NCBI GenBank assembly: GCA_963575745.1
Contig: CAUYUJ010021671.1
Span: 160,688 to 224,687 of the forward strand
Reading direction: 5' to 3'
Length of the DNA: 64,000 nucleotides
Source of the DNA: Prorocentrum cordatum
Taxonomy: Eukaryota > Sar > Dinophyceae > Prorocentrales > Prorocentraceae
Both the position numbers and the translations under genes were made by a program. Below the pieces are notes generated by a model. It was not told where the DNA came from, did no database searches, and saw nothing but the letters and a program-made list of their open reading frames with translations. Shown here piece by piece: positions 43,740-53,399 of this stretch (its first letter is position 1; every line of letters begins with the position of its first letter).

Positions 43740-44990
43740 TTCGCACACAGATGTCCAGGAGGAGGAGGAAGAGGAGGGAGCGCGGACGAGAAGGAGAAGG
43801 ACGAGGAGAAGGGTGAACACACTCTAACAGAAACTCGCGCGTGCGTAGGCCGACCCAGGTAGACGGCACCCGCACAGTAACCCTCGCGAGCACGAGCAAT
43901 GCAAAGGGGGAGGAAGGAAGAAGGGGAGGAGGAAGGAGAAGGGAGGAGGGAGGAAACCGAATTCGCCAGTGGTGCAATCAGATATCAGCCTGGGTGACCC
44001 CAGCAAGGCCGGCCCGAGTCCTACCACGTCAGGGCGGGACGCGGCAGAGTGGACAATATCGGCGCCGCGGGGAGCAACTGGCACTGACGTGAGCTGCTAC
44101 ATCTGTGGGCGCCCGTATGATGAGGGCGGCGAGTACACGCTCCCATTCGAATGCTGATTGCATTCAGCGCAGATCTGGTTCCCCCGGAGAAGCAGCCTTT
44201 CAACTTGTCAAAGGCGCCAGAAATCGTGCAACAGCTGTCTATACGCAGCTTGAGTTGCACAATCACATGATGGATGTGCAAGAAACATAACATCGATCAA
44301 ATCAATGTCAAAGTATCCGCGCTGAGGCGAGTCAGCACACATTTCACTTAGACACCTCAAGGCGGCTTTGGTAATTTGGCCTTCGCGTCTTCAATGCCGA
44401 TTTCCTCTGTGTCAGATGGTTTGACGTTGCTCGTGTCCAGAGCGACGGTTTCGTGCCTCCCGGGCAACAGCATAGAAGCACCCACGAGCAACATTTGAAG
44501 ACATATGTCCAGCCTCTTCTCCAAGAGGAACTTGCCTATCGGAAGGTATTATGCCCGAACTTGTGGCTTTGAGCTCTACGACGTTCCGGTTGTGATCCTC
44601 TGCAGACGGCCCAGCGCGCACGGTCAAGCCTGCCCCCCCCCCCCATGGCAACCCAGTCGCAAGTTGAGTTGCCCCCTCTTGGCGCGAGGGGGAGCCAGCG
44701 GCAGAGACCCCGCACGTCAGCAGCCCACGCCCTCCGCCCCCCCTCCCCGCAAGGGCCACCAGGGCCACGCGCTGCAAGAGGCCAAGGGCCACGGGCGCCA
44801 TGTCGAGAGTTGTCGCGCACACCCCACGAGGGGAGGGGGAGGGCGTATCCGCGGCCTCGCGGGACGGGCCCCTGGGCCGCGACCCCGCGGACACGGGGGG
44901 CGCTTGATTCGCGGATGCCCCGCGCGGAACGTGCCCGTGCGACCGCGCATCCGCGGGACCGCGCCCTAGAATCCGGACCGCGAGGGCGCG
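43740..44990. other. no firm gene; purine-rich tract at 43755-43815 and 43900-43960
   Basis: A frame ending at 44157 reads CYICGRPYDEGGEYTLPFEC, a possible Cys-based metal site, and the adjacent frame to 44290 reads AAFQLVKGARNRATAVYT. These could be one broken coding piece. Otherwise GC-rich with no recognisable gene. Confidence 0.35.
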
Positions 44991-44995
44991 GATAC

Positions 44996-45175
44996 GAGAA
45001 CACGTCGTTCATGTCTAATCGCGATCCTTTCTAATTGCGTTCGTTTCTGATTGTTCCTGGCCCCCTAGGCCCTAGTGGCCAGGAAAGGGCCCAGGATATA
45101 ACAATTAGGAATGAAAGGATCTTGGCCCCCCCGAAAATCAGAGAACTTTCGAAGAATTGGACACGAACAGTGTGT
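44996..45175 (+). repeat. 170-bp dispersed repeat, copy 2
   Basis: Same blocks as 17350-17525: ACGTCGTTCATGTCT, CCTGGCCCCCTA, ATGAAAGGATCTTGG, GAACTTTCGAAGAA. Confidence 0.85.
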
Positions 45176-45179
45176 AATT

Positions 45180-46690
45180 ATGTTCGCCGCTTGTGAAGGG
45201 GGGGGCGCGGGCGGGGGGCGAGGAGGCCCCGGGCCACGACTCGCCGACTCGAAGCTCCGGACCGCGGCCCCGACAGCAGGGGTGCACGACCGAGCCGTGG
45301 GGGCCACGGGGCGGCCGCGCCGCGGGTCACCCTGACGGAACAGAGAGGGCGCCTCGACGGAGCACATTGGCCCTCCGGCGGGGGGGGGCGGACCGATCCC
45401 CCAGCGGGGGGGGAGGGAAGAAGCCTGTCCCCCAGCAGGAGAGGGTCCCTCAGCTCGAGGACGAGCAGAACCGCACAAAAATAATCGACTACACGTAGGA
45501 GTGACCCTGGGCTACAGTGACCTTTGGTGCGCGGTTTCAGGGTCGCCCATGGGGACCCAACGCAATCGCGCAAGCCGGCGCTGCCGCGCCGCATCAACGA
45601 TCGGCGGGACGCCACCCGAAAGATTTGTTGTTCCAGCGGGCAACCGCGGAATTCCGCCGGCTGAATTCGAGCGCCCCGAATGGCACTTCGAAGGCGCTGC
45701 GAAGGCAAACGCTGCCGGGGGCCACCGCGAGGAGGTCTGGCACTGCCGGGCTGCATCGCGACGACGTCTGACTAGGCCCGGCGTCACGGCCCAAAAAGGC
45801 CCCATCCGAGAGCCTGGGATATGTTTGATTGCCTTCGGACAACTTATAACCAAGATATCCAAAGGTATTCAGCAATATTCAAAGATACCCAAAAATATCC
45901 CAATATATTTAAGCCAGACGTTTTCGGATTGGGCTGGGATTCGGGATTGGTCCTAGGCCGGAAAACGCGCCGTCTGGTCGACCGGCTCCCCCCTGGGTAG
46001 CCAATGCAAGCTGTAGGGTGCGACGCGTATGCGTTGCTCTGGATTGCAAGGGGGGCGCCCGAACCTGGCGCGCTCAGATGCGAGCGTAATCGCGCGATGC
46101 GGGTGCCGACGCGAGGTCGAACTCAATCCAAAAGAAAAATCACCCGACCCCGTTTGGGCCAGCGCCACAGATCACTCCAGCGAAGGGTCCCTCTTACGTG
46201 TAGTCGAAATAAATGTTCCTTACTATCATGGTTGACTGTACTTACGGACCACATCCAATAAACAATTTCGAGCACCCAGAAAAGTATCGAATCAGTGTCG
46301 AACGAGCATCGCCTCCCAGGCCCCGACGTGTGAAAACCCTTCAGACTCGATGTTTTCTTGGTGCTCAAAATTCTTTCTGGTGGTCAAGGCCAAAGTAGGC
46401 TGGAACGGCATAAGCCGAGCCGAGATCCGATCGCGGCAAGTCGGTCCCTCGCAGCGTGCGACGATGCGCCGTCTTTTGCGCACCTCGTGAAGATCGAGAC
46501 GTGACCGCTTAGCGCGGCACGTCAGCCAGTGCTCGCAGGACGAAAAGCTGCATACGGTTGGGAACGCTCGCTCAGCGTATCGCGGCCGCGGCCCTGGCGA
46601 CACGTGTGCCATGCTTGGTGATAGCGTGTCGCTCTGCTCCGCGGGACGGGAGGCTCGGACAGGCTCGGGACGTTGACGCTTGGTGACCGC
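45180..46690. other. no gene recognised
   Basis: GC-rich to 45800, then an AT-richer stretch (45840-45920) with repeated AAAGATACCC/AAATATCC words. No frame is convincing. Confidence 0.45.
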
Positions 46691-46695
46691 GAAAC

Positions 46696-46895
46696 GGATG
46701 GCGTGTCGAGCCGAGGCGTAGTGGGCCAGGAACCGGTGGAGCGACACGCTGTCCAAGGGTTCCTGACCGCAGACACAAACGTTCGGAGGTCCGCTGGATG
46801 GCGTGTCGAGCCGAAGCGCAGTGGGCCAGGAACCCGTGGAGCGACACGCTGTCCGAAGGGCTCCTGACCGCAGACGAACAAACGTTCGGAGGTCC
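46696..46895 (+). repeat. 100-bp tandem duplication
   Basis: GGATGGCGTGTCGAGCCGA starts at 46696 and 46796. Both copies end in AACGTTCGGAGGTCCGC, the left arm of the foldback family. Confidence 0.85.
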
Positions 46896-46995
46896 GCGGG
46901 GAGCTCCTGGATCGGAGCTGGGCCCCCCGCGCCAGCCCGGGGACAGGGGCCCGGTGCCGATCCAATCCATCCGCGCGGGCCTCCGAAGGTGTTTA
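46878..46995. mobile_element. GGAGCTCCGCGCGGA foldback element, copy 7
   Basis: Left arm AACGTTCGGAGGTCCGCGGG with CTGGATCGGAGCTGG; right arm CCGGTGCCGATCCAATCCAT with GCGGGCCTCCGAAGGTGTTT. Extra arm copies from tandem duplication lie at 46780-46795 (left) and 47090-47125 (right). Confidence 0.8.
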
Positions 46996-47215
46996 TGTGT
47001 TTTGTGCTTCCTCTTCGGAAACGCGGCGAGACAGCTAACGTGGCCTCCCGAGCACAGAAGGCGAGGAGGGCACGGAAGGCACGTTCACAGATCCAATACA
47101 TCCGCGCGGGCCTCCGAAGGTGTTCATGTTTTGTGCTTCCTCCTCGAAAATGCGGCGAGTCAGCTAACGTGGTCTCTTGAGCGCAGAGGGCGACGAGGGC
47201 ACGGAAGGCACGCTC
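46960..47215 (+). repeat. 130-bp tandem duplication including a foldback arm
   Basis: ATCCAAT.CATCCGCGCGGGC, TTTTGTGCTTCCTC, GACAGCTAACGTGG and GGGCACGGAAGGCACG appear twice in order. Confidence 0.8.
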
Positions 47216-47681
47216 ACAGATCGCCCGCCGACTGGCCAGAGCGGCTCCTTGCCGGGCAGGGGCTCGGACTCGTGCATGGCGCGGTCGGAGGCCATGATGG
47301 GTGCGTCCTGCAGGTCCTGTGGGCGGCGGGCAGCAGTGCGATCTGGACCACCTGACTTCGCGCATCGCGCCCGGCGATGCGCGACGCGCGATGATCTCAG
47401 GGCCCTCGCGCCGCCCCCATGGAGAAGGGCGATCGCTCTGGCGAGATCTGGCTCCGTCAGCGACGCGCGATGATCTTGGCACCGCCGCGGGTGACCTCGG
47501 CCATGGTCAGCAAGCCATCCTGTGGCCATTTTGTGCAGTTCATAGTCCGCATACCTGAAGGATGCGTTGCCATGGTCAACAGGTCTCCTGTGGCCATGAT
47601 GGCATCGGATGCAGGCAATCCACACGTGAGGGGGCCCCCAAGCATTCCGCTGCTCAGACCCTGGGTCCCGCAGTCTAGCAT
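47166..47681 (-). CDS. possible minus-strand coding segment
   Basis: Minus frames read SDAIMATGDLLTMATHPSGM and LLTMAEVTRGGAKIIARR, and in the next frame SLTEPDLARAIALLHGGGAR and DAPIMASDRAMHESEPLPG. Composition is protein-like, but a frame change near 47460 is needed and no family is recognised. It lies divergently 5' of the copia element and could be unrelated. Confidence 0.3.
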
Positions 47682-47814
47682 GTCCTTCCCCCTGATGAGA
47701 GGGAGCAGGATGAGGATGAGGAGGACGAGAAGCAGGAAAGAAGGGGGAGGGGGATGAAGAGGTGAAGAAGTCCTGCGCCTTCAGTGAGCGAGGTTATATT
47801 TCTACTACGTCACC

Positions 47815-47820
47815 TCCTCC

Positions 47821-47850
<30 letters not shown>
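47815..47850. repeat. CTC microsatellite abutting the copia gag
   Basis: Twelve CTC triplets, read as poly-Leu in the gag frame. Confidence 0.95.
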
Positions 47851-47851
<1 letters not shown>

Positions 47852-47984
47852 ATTCCATCTCCACGTCCCCTTGGCTTCCTCCACTTCCGTCCCTCCGAAT
47901 GACCCAGAACCTCGAACACACTTGAAGGTTCAAACAGCTCCACCTCCAGCTTCACGCAAGAAGGCGACTACCGAGGGCCTGGAG

Positions 47985-48770
47985 ATGCTGCTGCGCGTGC
48001 TCGGCGAGTCGGTCCTGAAGGAGAGACCTGTTCGCGCGGCGGAGCTCTTCGACGGCGCGCTCTACGACAAGTCCGTGTGGAGAGGCTCTGGCGAGAGCAT
48101 GCAGGAGTACATCACGAGACGGACCAAGGCGTTCGACGACCTCAAGAAGGTCTCGCAGGAGACCAGCATCTCGGACGTCCTTCAGGCCTACCTGCTGCTG
48201 AAGTTCAGCGGGTTCGACAAGTCGGACCACGCCAGCATCATCAGCAGCGCGGGCAACAAGTACGACAAGGAGGCGTTCGCCAAGGCGCTGCGAATGCAGC
48301 ATTCGGGCATCCACGAGCGGGAGCGGCACTACCGGAAGGATGGCAAGCAGGAGGCGCACCGCTCGGACCCGAAGCCGCAGAGGTTCCAGCAGGGCCAGTA
48401 CAGGCAGCGGCAGGCGTGGCAGGCCGAGCGCGACGACGAGCACGAGCACTACGACGACAACGACCACCAGCTCGACAACTCCTACGACGACCAGCCCCTG
48501 GAAGAAGAGGTCTACCTGGGCGAGGAGGAGGCCACTCTCGAGGATATCGATGAGATGGACCCGGAGGCGGCGGAGAGCTTTGCAGCGATCGTCCAGAACA
48601 AGCCGAGGTTCCAGGCGCGTGGCGGCGGTCGCGGGAAGGGAGGTCGAGGACGTAAGGGCGGAGGTCGCGGCGAAGGCAGTTCGAGCTCGAGGGATCGAGC
48701 CAGAGGTGGAAGCGCTCCCGGTGACAGCGGTGAGCGGCGCGCTAGGATCGAGAAGCTGAAGCGGACTACG
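47985..48770 (+). CDS. gag: copia Gag-like region
   Basis: Residues 1-262. The helical capsid-like part includes ELFDGALYDKSVWRGSGESM, QEYITRRTKAFDDLKKVS and VLQAYLLLKFSGFDKSDHAS, the pattern of copia Gag (retrotransposon capsid) domains, ending near LRMQHSGIHERERHYRK. A charged Asp/Glu/His/Tyr-rich stretch and then a Gly/Arg-rich RGRGG-type segment follow. Gag would package element RNA in virus-like particles. The homologous part seems to begin close to the first ATG, so the usual N-terminal portion may be missing or may lie upstream of the CTC run. Confidence 0.8.
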
Positions 48771-48773
48771 AGG

Positions 48774-48821
48774 TGCGCCAGCTGCGGGCAGATCGGACAC
48801 TGGCACGGGGACCCAGGCTGC
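48774..48821 (+). CDS. Gag zinc knuckle
   Basis: CASCGQIGHWHGDPGC (residues 264-279) fits C-X2-C-X4-H-X6-C, a longer last gap than the usual C-X2-C-X4-H-X4-C; His274 could be the alternative ligand. It would bind element RNA. Confidence 0.85.
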
Positions 48822-49130
48822 CCGAAGTCATCGAGATCGGCGGCACCACCATCGGACAGGCCGAAGAACAGCGACTTCAGCTTCAGCGACTTCAAGGGCG
48901 ACGGCTCCAAGACCAGCGAGGTCAGGATCGCGGAGGTGTTCGTGGCGTCGGCGGCTTCGCCATCACCTACCGGGCTCGGCGCCCGCCCTAACCCCAAGCT
49001 AAGGTCACGCGGCAGCCCTCAAGGAGGTAAGGGAGGTGACGAGACCCTCAAGGCCAGCGCGGACGACGGAGACGGAGCTGCAGGACTTCCGAGGAGGCGA
49101 GGCCAGTCACTTCCAGTCATGGCGGAGCCC

Positions 49131-49215
49131 TGCGAGCACGCGCTGGCGGCGGACCCCAGACTGTTCAAGGGCGCGAACGGGACGCACAGGTACCTCACTT
49201 GCCACAAGTGCCTGC
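49131..49215 (+). CDS. second Cys/His cluster
   Basis: Residues 383-409 place C383, H385, H401, C406 and C409 in a compact span (CEHALAADPRLF ... THRYLTCHKC). A zinc-bound fold is likely. Similar C-H...C-X2-C clusters occur between Gag and protease in dinoflagellate copia proteins to my knowledge; the function is unknown. Confidence 0.6.
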
Positions 49216-49859
49216 CCAACCGGCTCGGCATCCACGTGGCCAAGGCCCACAGGTCTAGCGGCGAGGAGCTCTGGAAGTACCTCATGGTCTCCCTACTGTT
49301 CACCCCGAAGGGCAGGGCCATCTACCCGCGCACGGCCCCTGCGAAGACGATGCCAGCCGAGAGAGTCTTCAAGGTGTCCCAGAGCATCCCCAAGTCCAAG
49401 GAGCTGGCGCCAGAGCTGATGACCAAGCGCGCGGTGGAGGTGAAGGTTCCGTCTGACGACGAGGAGCTTGATCGCATCCCGAGGGCCGAGGACTACCCGC
49501 ACGAGCTGGACAAGCCTGAGGCGGAGGACAACGTGTACGTGGCGTACCCTGCGGACTTCGACCAGGACGTCAAGGGCATCGATACCGAGCAGGTACCACT
49601 CGGCGGTGAGAGGATCATGGCCGGCAAGTACAGGGGCTACACGTTCTCCGAGTTCGTGGACGGCGGTGCCGCTGCGCGCGCGTACGGCAACGCTCTCATC
49701 AGGCACGCGATGTCCAGCGAGTTGACTCGGCTCACCGTCGACCAGTACCGCTTGGCTTGGTTCCTCATCTACCTGATGGCGCTGGGCGAGTGGGACCCCC
49801 CCTCTCAGCATGAGGACGGGTCGTTCCAGGTGCTGATGGTCAACGGCTCCAAGGACGAC

Positions 49860-50300
49860 GTCGAGGTCTACGGCTCCAGCTTCAAGGACCCGCCTGGCAC
49901 CGCCGTGCTTGACACAGCCTGCCAGATGACCATGCACGGCACGCCCTGCAGGGTCAGGTACGAGAAGGAGCTACTCGACCGGAAGCTCAAGCCGATTCCC
50001 AGGTCCCAGCAGACCAAGTTCCGTGGGGTCGGCGGCGACGCGTACAGCGATACGGTCTACAACATGCCGGCTGGCATCGCCAACAACCCGTTCGCGATCG
50101 AGTCGGCGGAGCTCGACCAGGACGCCCCCCTGCTAATCTCCAAGGACACCCAGTCGAAGCTAGGGACGGTGATCGACGTGGCGAACGCGGTCGCCGACTT
50201 CACCGAGATCGGCGCCTACAACGTGCCCCTATTCAAGACCAGCGGCGGCCACCTGGGCGTCAGCTTGCTGGACTTCCCTGATCCCGAGGTCTTCGGCCCC
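49860..50300 (+). CDS. pro: copia aspartic protease
   Basis: The active-site segment is GTAVLDTACQMTMHG with Asp643 (codon 49911). The usual D-T/S-G is replaced by DTAC. FRGVGGDAYSDTVYNMPAGI, LLISKDTQSKLG and VPLFKTSGGHLGVSLLDF follow, in the order of flap, hydrophobic core strand and C-terminal strand of retropepsins. It would cleave the polyprotein and act as a dimer. DTAC appears usual for dinoflagellate copia, so this is not evidence of inactivation. Confidence 0.8.
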
Positions 50301-50579
50301 GAGTTCCAGGCCTACATCGCTGAGGACGGGCTCGACGGCGGCTTCGACATGGTGGAGTACCCGGAGGCGGAGGTCGTGATCCCGACCGCGGAAGTGATGG
50401 CGACGGAGACGGTCTCCGAGAACCCCAACGAGATCGACTGGGACGGCGACAAGTCTATCAGGATGGCCAGCTCAAGGCGCGCTAAGAAGATGAAGGCCAT
50501 GCATGACGACTTGTACACCATCGAGTCCAGGACGCTCGACATCATGACGGGCAGCATCGACAGGAAGCGGAGGCTACCT

Positions 50580-51260
50580 AGTGGTAAGACCTTGCTGAAG
50601 CAGCTCTTCTGCGGCCAGTTCGGCCTCACCCTACTCGCCTCCACCACCTTCGGCGACAAGTGCGGCCAGCCACTGGATATCGAGGACGGCTGGGACGGCG
50701 CTACCAGGAAGGGACGCCAAGCGGCACGGAGGCAACTGTTGGAGGAGGACCCCTACGTGACGGTCATCACCATGTCCTGCGGCCCGTGGGGGGAGTGGGG
50801 TCGATGCAACTTGTCCAAGGGCGGCGCTGCAGCTGCTACTGTTCAAGAAGCTCGGGAAGCTACGAGGCCACTACTCATGCTCTCGGACCAGATCGTCGCC
50901 GACTGGGTGAAGCGCGGGATGCACGTCTTGATGGAGCAGCCCCTCGGGTCGAGTGCCTACTTCGAGCCCGAGATGACGAAGACGCAGGAATTGGTGAAGA
51001 AGGGCCTGCTACTGGAGTGCACTCCGCACGGGTGCCAGCTCGGTTACGCCGACGAGGAGACCAAGGACGCGCACTACAAGCCGATGAGGTTCTTGACCAC
51101 CAGCGTGGCGGTCTATGAGGCCTTGCAGGGCGAGAAGTGCACGAGGGACCACTACCACCTGCCGTTGGAGAACCAGAAGAAGACGAGAGCGGCGGCGAAG
51201 TGGCCCGACAAGCTGGACAGGCTGGTACTACACGCCATCGAGCAGCAGATCGACCTCGAC
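50580..51260 (+). CDS. methyltransferase-like block
   Basis: Residues 866-1092. KQLFCGQFGLTLLAS (motif-I-like, F875-G877), QPLDIEDGWD, VTVITMSCGPWGEWGRCN (Cys932 in the place of the catalytic PC of C5-cytosine methyltransferases, with Ser replacing the Pro) and MHVLMEQPLGSSAYF (E984 in the place of the ENV motif) follow in the order of a C5-methyltransferase core. Then come CTPHGCQLGYADEET, MRFLTTSVAVYEALQG and CTRDHYHLPL. Blocks of this design sit ahead of the integrase in many dinoflagellate copia polyproteins (from memory). Whether it is enzymatically active is unknown. Confidence 0.6.
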
Positions 51261-51539
51261 GTCGACACGCACGTGTCCCAGGGTCTCGGTGTACTTGACA
51301 GTTTCCCAGTCGAGAACCAGCCTGAGGCCAAGAAGAGAAGGTTGCGTGGCAAGCAACCCCCGAAGCGTCCTCCAGCTGAGGACGGGAGTCAGGGCTTCTG
51401 TGAACCCGAACATCCACCTGAGGACGGGCCTGCTACGGATCCTGACGGAGTTCGTGCTGAGCAAACCGCAGGCCTCGAACCAGTGCTCTCCAAGGAGGAG
51501 CAGGAGCGCAGAGCGAGGTGGCTCACCTACGACCCCGCG

Positions 51540-52680
51540 GTCAGGCGCGACATCAGGAACCTGCACGTCAACTTCGGCCACCCGACCAATGTGACTCTGG
51601 TGAGGTGCTTGAGGAGGTCTGGTGCCAAGAAGGAGTTCCTGGACTGCGTGTGGGACTTCAGGTGTGACGCCTGTGGCGACATGATCAGGACGAAGCACGT
51701 ACGCCCGGTTCGCATGCCGGGTCGCTACCAGTTCAATTTCCACGTGATGTTGGACACGCTGTTCGCACACGACGCCGAGGGTAACACCCACGCCTTCCTG
51801 AACATAGTCTGCGACGGTACGAGGTTCCAGGTTGTTTGGTACCTCCACAAGGGTACACACGCACCCTCTGCCAAGGTCGCGTTAGACACGTTCCTGACAG
51901 TGTGGACTAGCTGGGCTGGACTGCCTCAGTCCATCTTCGTGGACCGCGGCGAGGAGTTCGCTAAAGAGTTCCTGGCCCACATGCATGAGAACGGCGTGGA
52001 GATCCAGAACGCGGCCCTGGAGGCGCACGAGCAGCTCGGCAGGATCGAGAGGTTAGGTGGCGTCTGGAAGGAGGTGTGGCATCGCGTGGTGCAGGACGCC
52101 CAGACCACGAAGGAGAAGGACCTGAAGAGCGTGTGCGGCGTCGTCAACCAGGTGCGCAATGAGACGGTGATCTACGACGGCTACGCACCCGCCAACTGGG
52201 TGCTAGGTACTCGCGGCCTGCGGGTACCAGGTTCGACGCTTCAGGACTCGGAGGCCGAGAAGCTCCAGGTGCAGGAGGCGGCGCTCGACCCGGAGTCGGC
52301 CATGGCATCCAACCTGTTGTGGCGCGAGTGCGCCAAGGTCGCCTTCGTGAAGATGGACAACGACAGTCGCGTGAGGAGGGCCAAGCTGGCGAGATCGACA
52401 CCTACAAGAGGGCCGTTCCCTGTGGGCGCCTACGTCTACTTCAGGCGCACCCATGTTAGGCCGGGTGAGTCTCCTGCCCTGTACCATCGTTGGTTCGGTG
52501 TTGCGCGCGTCATCGGCCACGACTTCCGCGACCCCGAGAAGATGGCGGACGGCATCGAGTCCACGCTCCGACCTGCGGCCGTGCAAGGGAGCCCTCACGC
52601 GATTTGGCTACGGTATGGCGGCGGTACGGTCTTGGCAAGACCGGAGCAGCTTCGGTTCGCGACGGAGGACGAGTTGATCA
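51540..52680 (+). CDS. int: copia integrase with HHCC zinc domain
   Basis: The pre-integrase zinc site is H1194-X4-H1199 and C1227-X2-C1230 (HVNFGH ... CDAC). The catalytic triad is D1257 (FHVMLDTLFAHDAEG), D1320 (SIFVDRGEEFAKEF) and E1355 (EQLGRIERLGGVWKEV), with 34 residues between the last two. A C-terminal part with FPVGAYVYFRRTHVRPGES and YHRWFGVARVIGHDF is the small barrel that binds DNA. All catalytic residues are present. It inserts element cDNA into the genome. Confidence 0.92.
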
Positions 52681-53118
52681 CCTGGGATCGGATGCCTGCT
52701 GATCAGCGTGGAGCGGCACTTCCACGAGGGCCTCGAGGATTCCTGGATGTTCGTCGCGAAGGTCTCGAAGACGGAGCACTGGAAGATCCCGAAGCTGCTG
52801 CGCTATCAGGCAGGGAACCTACGGCGGCTACTGCCGCGACTGGTCCGCGCCCGGAGCCTCCAGCGTCGAGAACTACGGAGGCGCCGTCAGGCAGTACACA
52901 GCCTGCCGAGGGAGCTGGCATGGCGAGCTCACCGCTACAAGGGCGCGACGCAGCTCAAGATGATCCGCGACCTGGGGAGGATCTCACTCCCGGGGTTCCA
53001 GAGCATCAGCCAGCAGCTGAGCTACCTGAGCCAGTACTACGTCAGGGACGCGGCCCAGCACCTGCCGGACTTGATCCAGGATCTGGCGGCGCTGGAGAGG
53101 GAGAAGTGGAGGAGATGA
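52678..53118 (+). CDS. overlapping frame inside the integrase-RT linker
   Basis: In the +1 frame relative to the polyprotein, an open stretch runs from a stop at 52675-52677 to TGA 53116-53118. It reads EDSWMFVAKVSKTEHWKIPK, LLRYQAGNLRRLLPRLVRAR, GATQLKMIRDLGRISLPGFQ and LSYLSQYYVRDAAQHLPDLI. Third positions are about 86% G/C by my count, while the polyprotein frame drops to about 40% in the 3' part (14 of 38 codons) and encodes Pro/Ala/Gly/Glu-rich sequence. The TGA overlaps an in-frame polyprotein ATG (53115) as ATGA. It has no ATG at its 5' end. It may be an overlapping gene, a displaced ancestral frame, or chance. Confidence 0.4.
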   Translation, partial: SPGIGCLLISVERHFHEGLEDSWMFVAKVSKTEHWKIPKLLRYQAGNLRRLLPRLVRARSLQRRELRRRRQAVHSLPRELAWRAHRYKGATQLKMIRDLGRISLPGFQSISQQLSYLSQYYVRDAAQHLPDLIQDLAALEREKWRR

Positions 53119-53290
53119 ACGAGGATAACGACGCGACGGCGACTCCACCTCCTCCTGAACTTCCCGAACCTTCCGAACCCCCAGATCTCCCAAGACTTCC
53201 CGAACCACCTGAACCACCTGAACTACCTGAACGGCTTCCTGGATATGGGCCCCAGCGGACCCGCGCTCGCCTACATCGTGGTGGCGGCCC
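52690..53290 (+). CDS. Pro/Glu-rich linker of the polyprotein
   Basis: In the polyprotein frame this is low-complexity, ending in tandem LPEPPEPPELPERL-type repeats coded by CTT/CCT/GAA triplets. It separates integrase from reverse transcriptase and is probably disordered. A protease cleavage site may lie here. Confidence 0.75.
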
Positions 53291-53399
53291 CATGGCCGGT
53301 GGAGCGTACCTTGCTGAGTACGACTCGGATGCGGTGTACCACGGCTGGATAGCCTATGCGTGGTTAACGGGACGCTCCCGCGGGAAGGAGATCAACCTG

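Noticed and set aside
47784-47984. 67 residues upstream of the first ATG in the copia frame
   Set aside because: Starts at GTG and is mostly CTC-coded Leu; real initiation at 47985 or on a lost upstream part is more likely.
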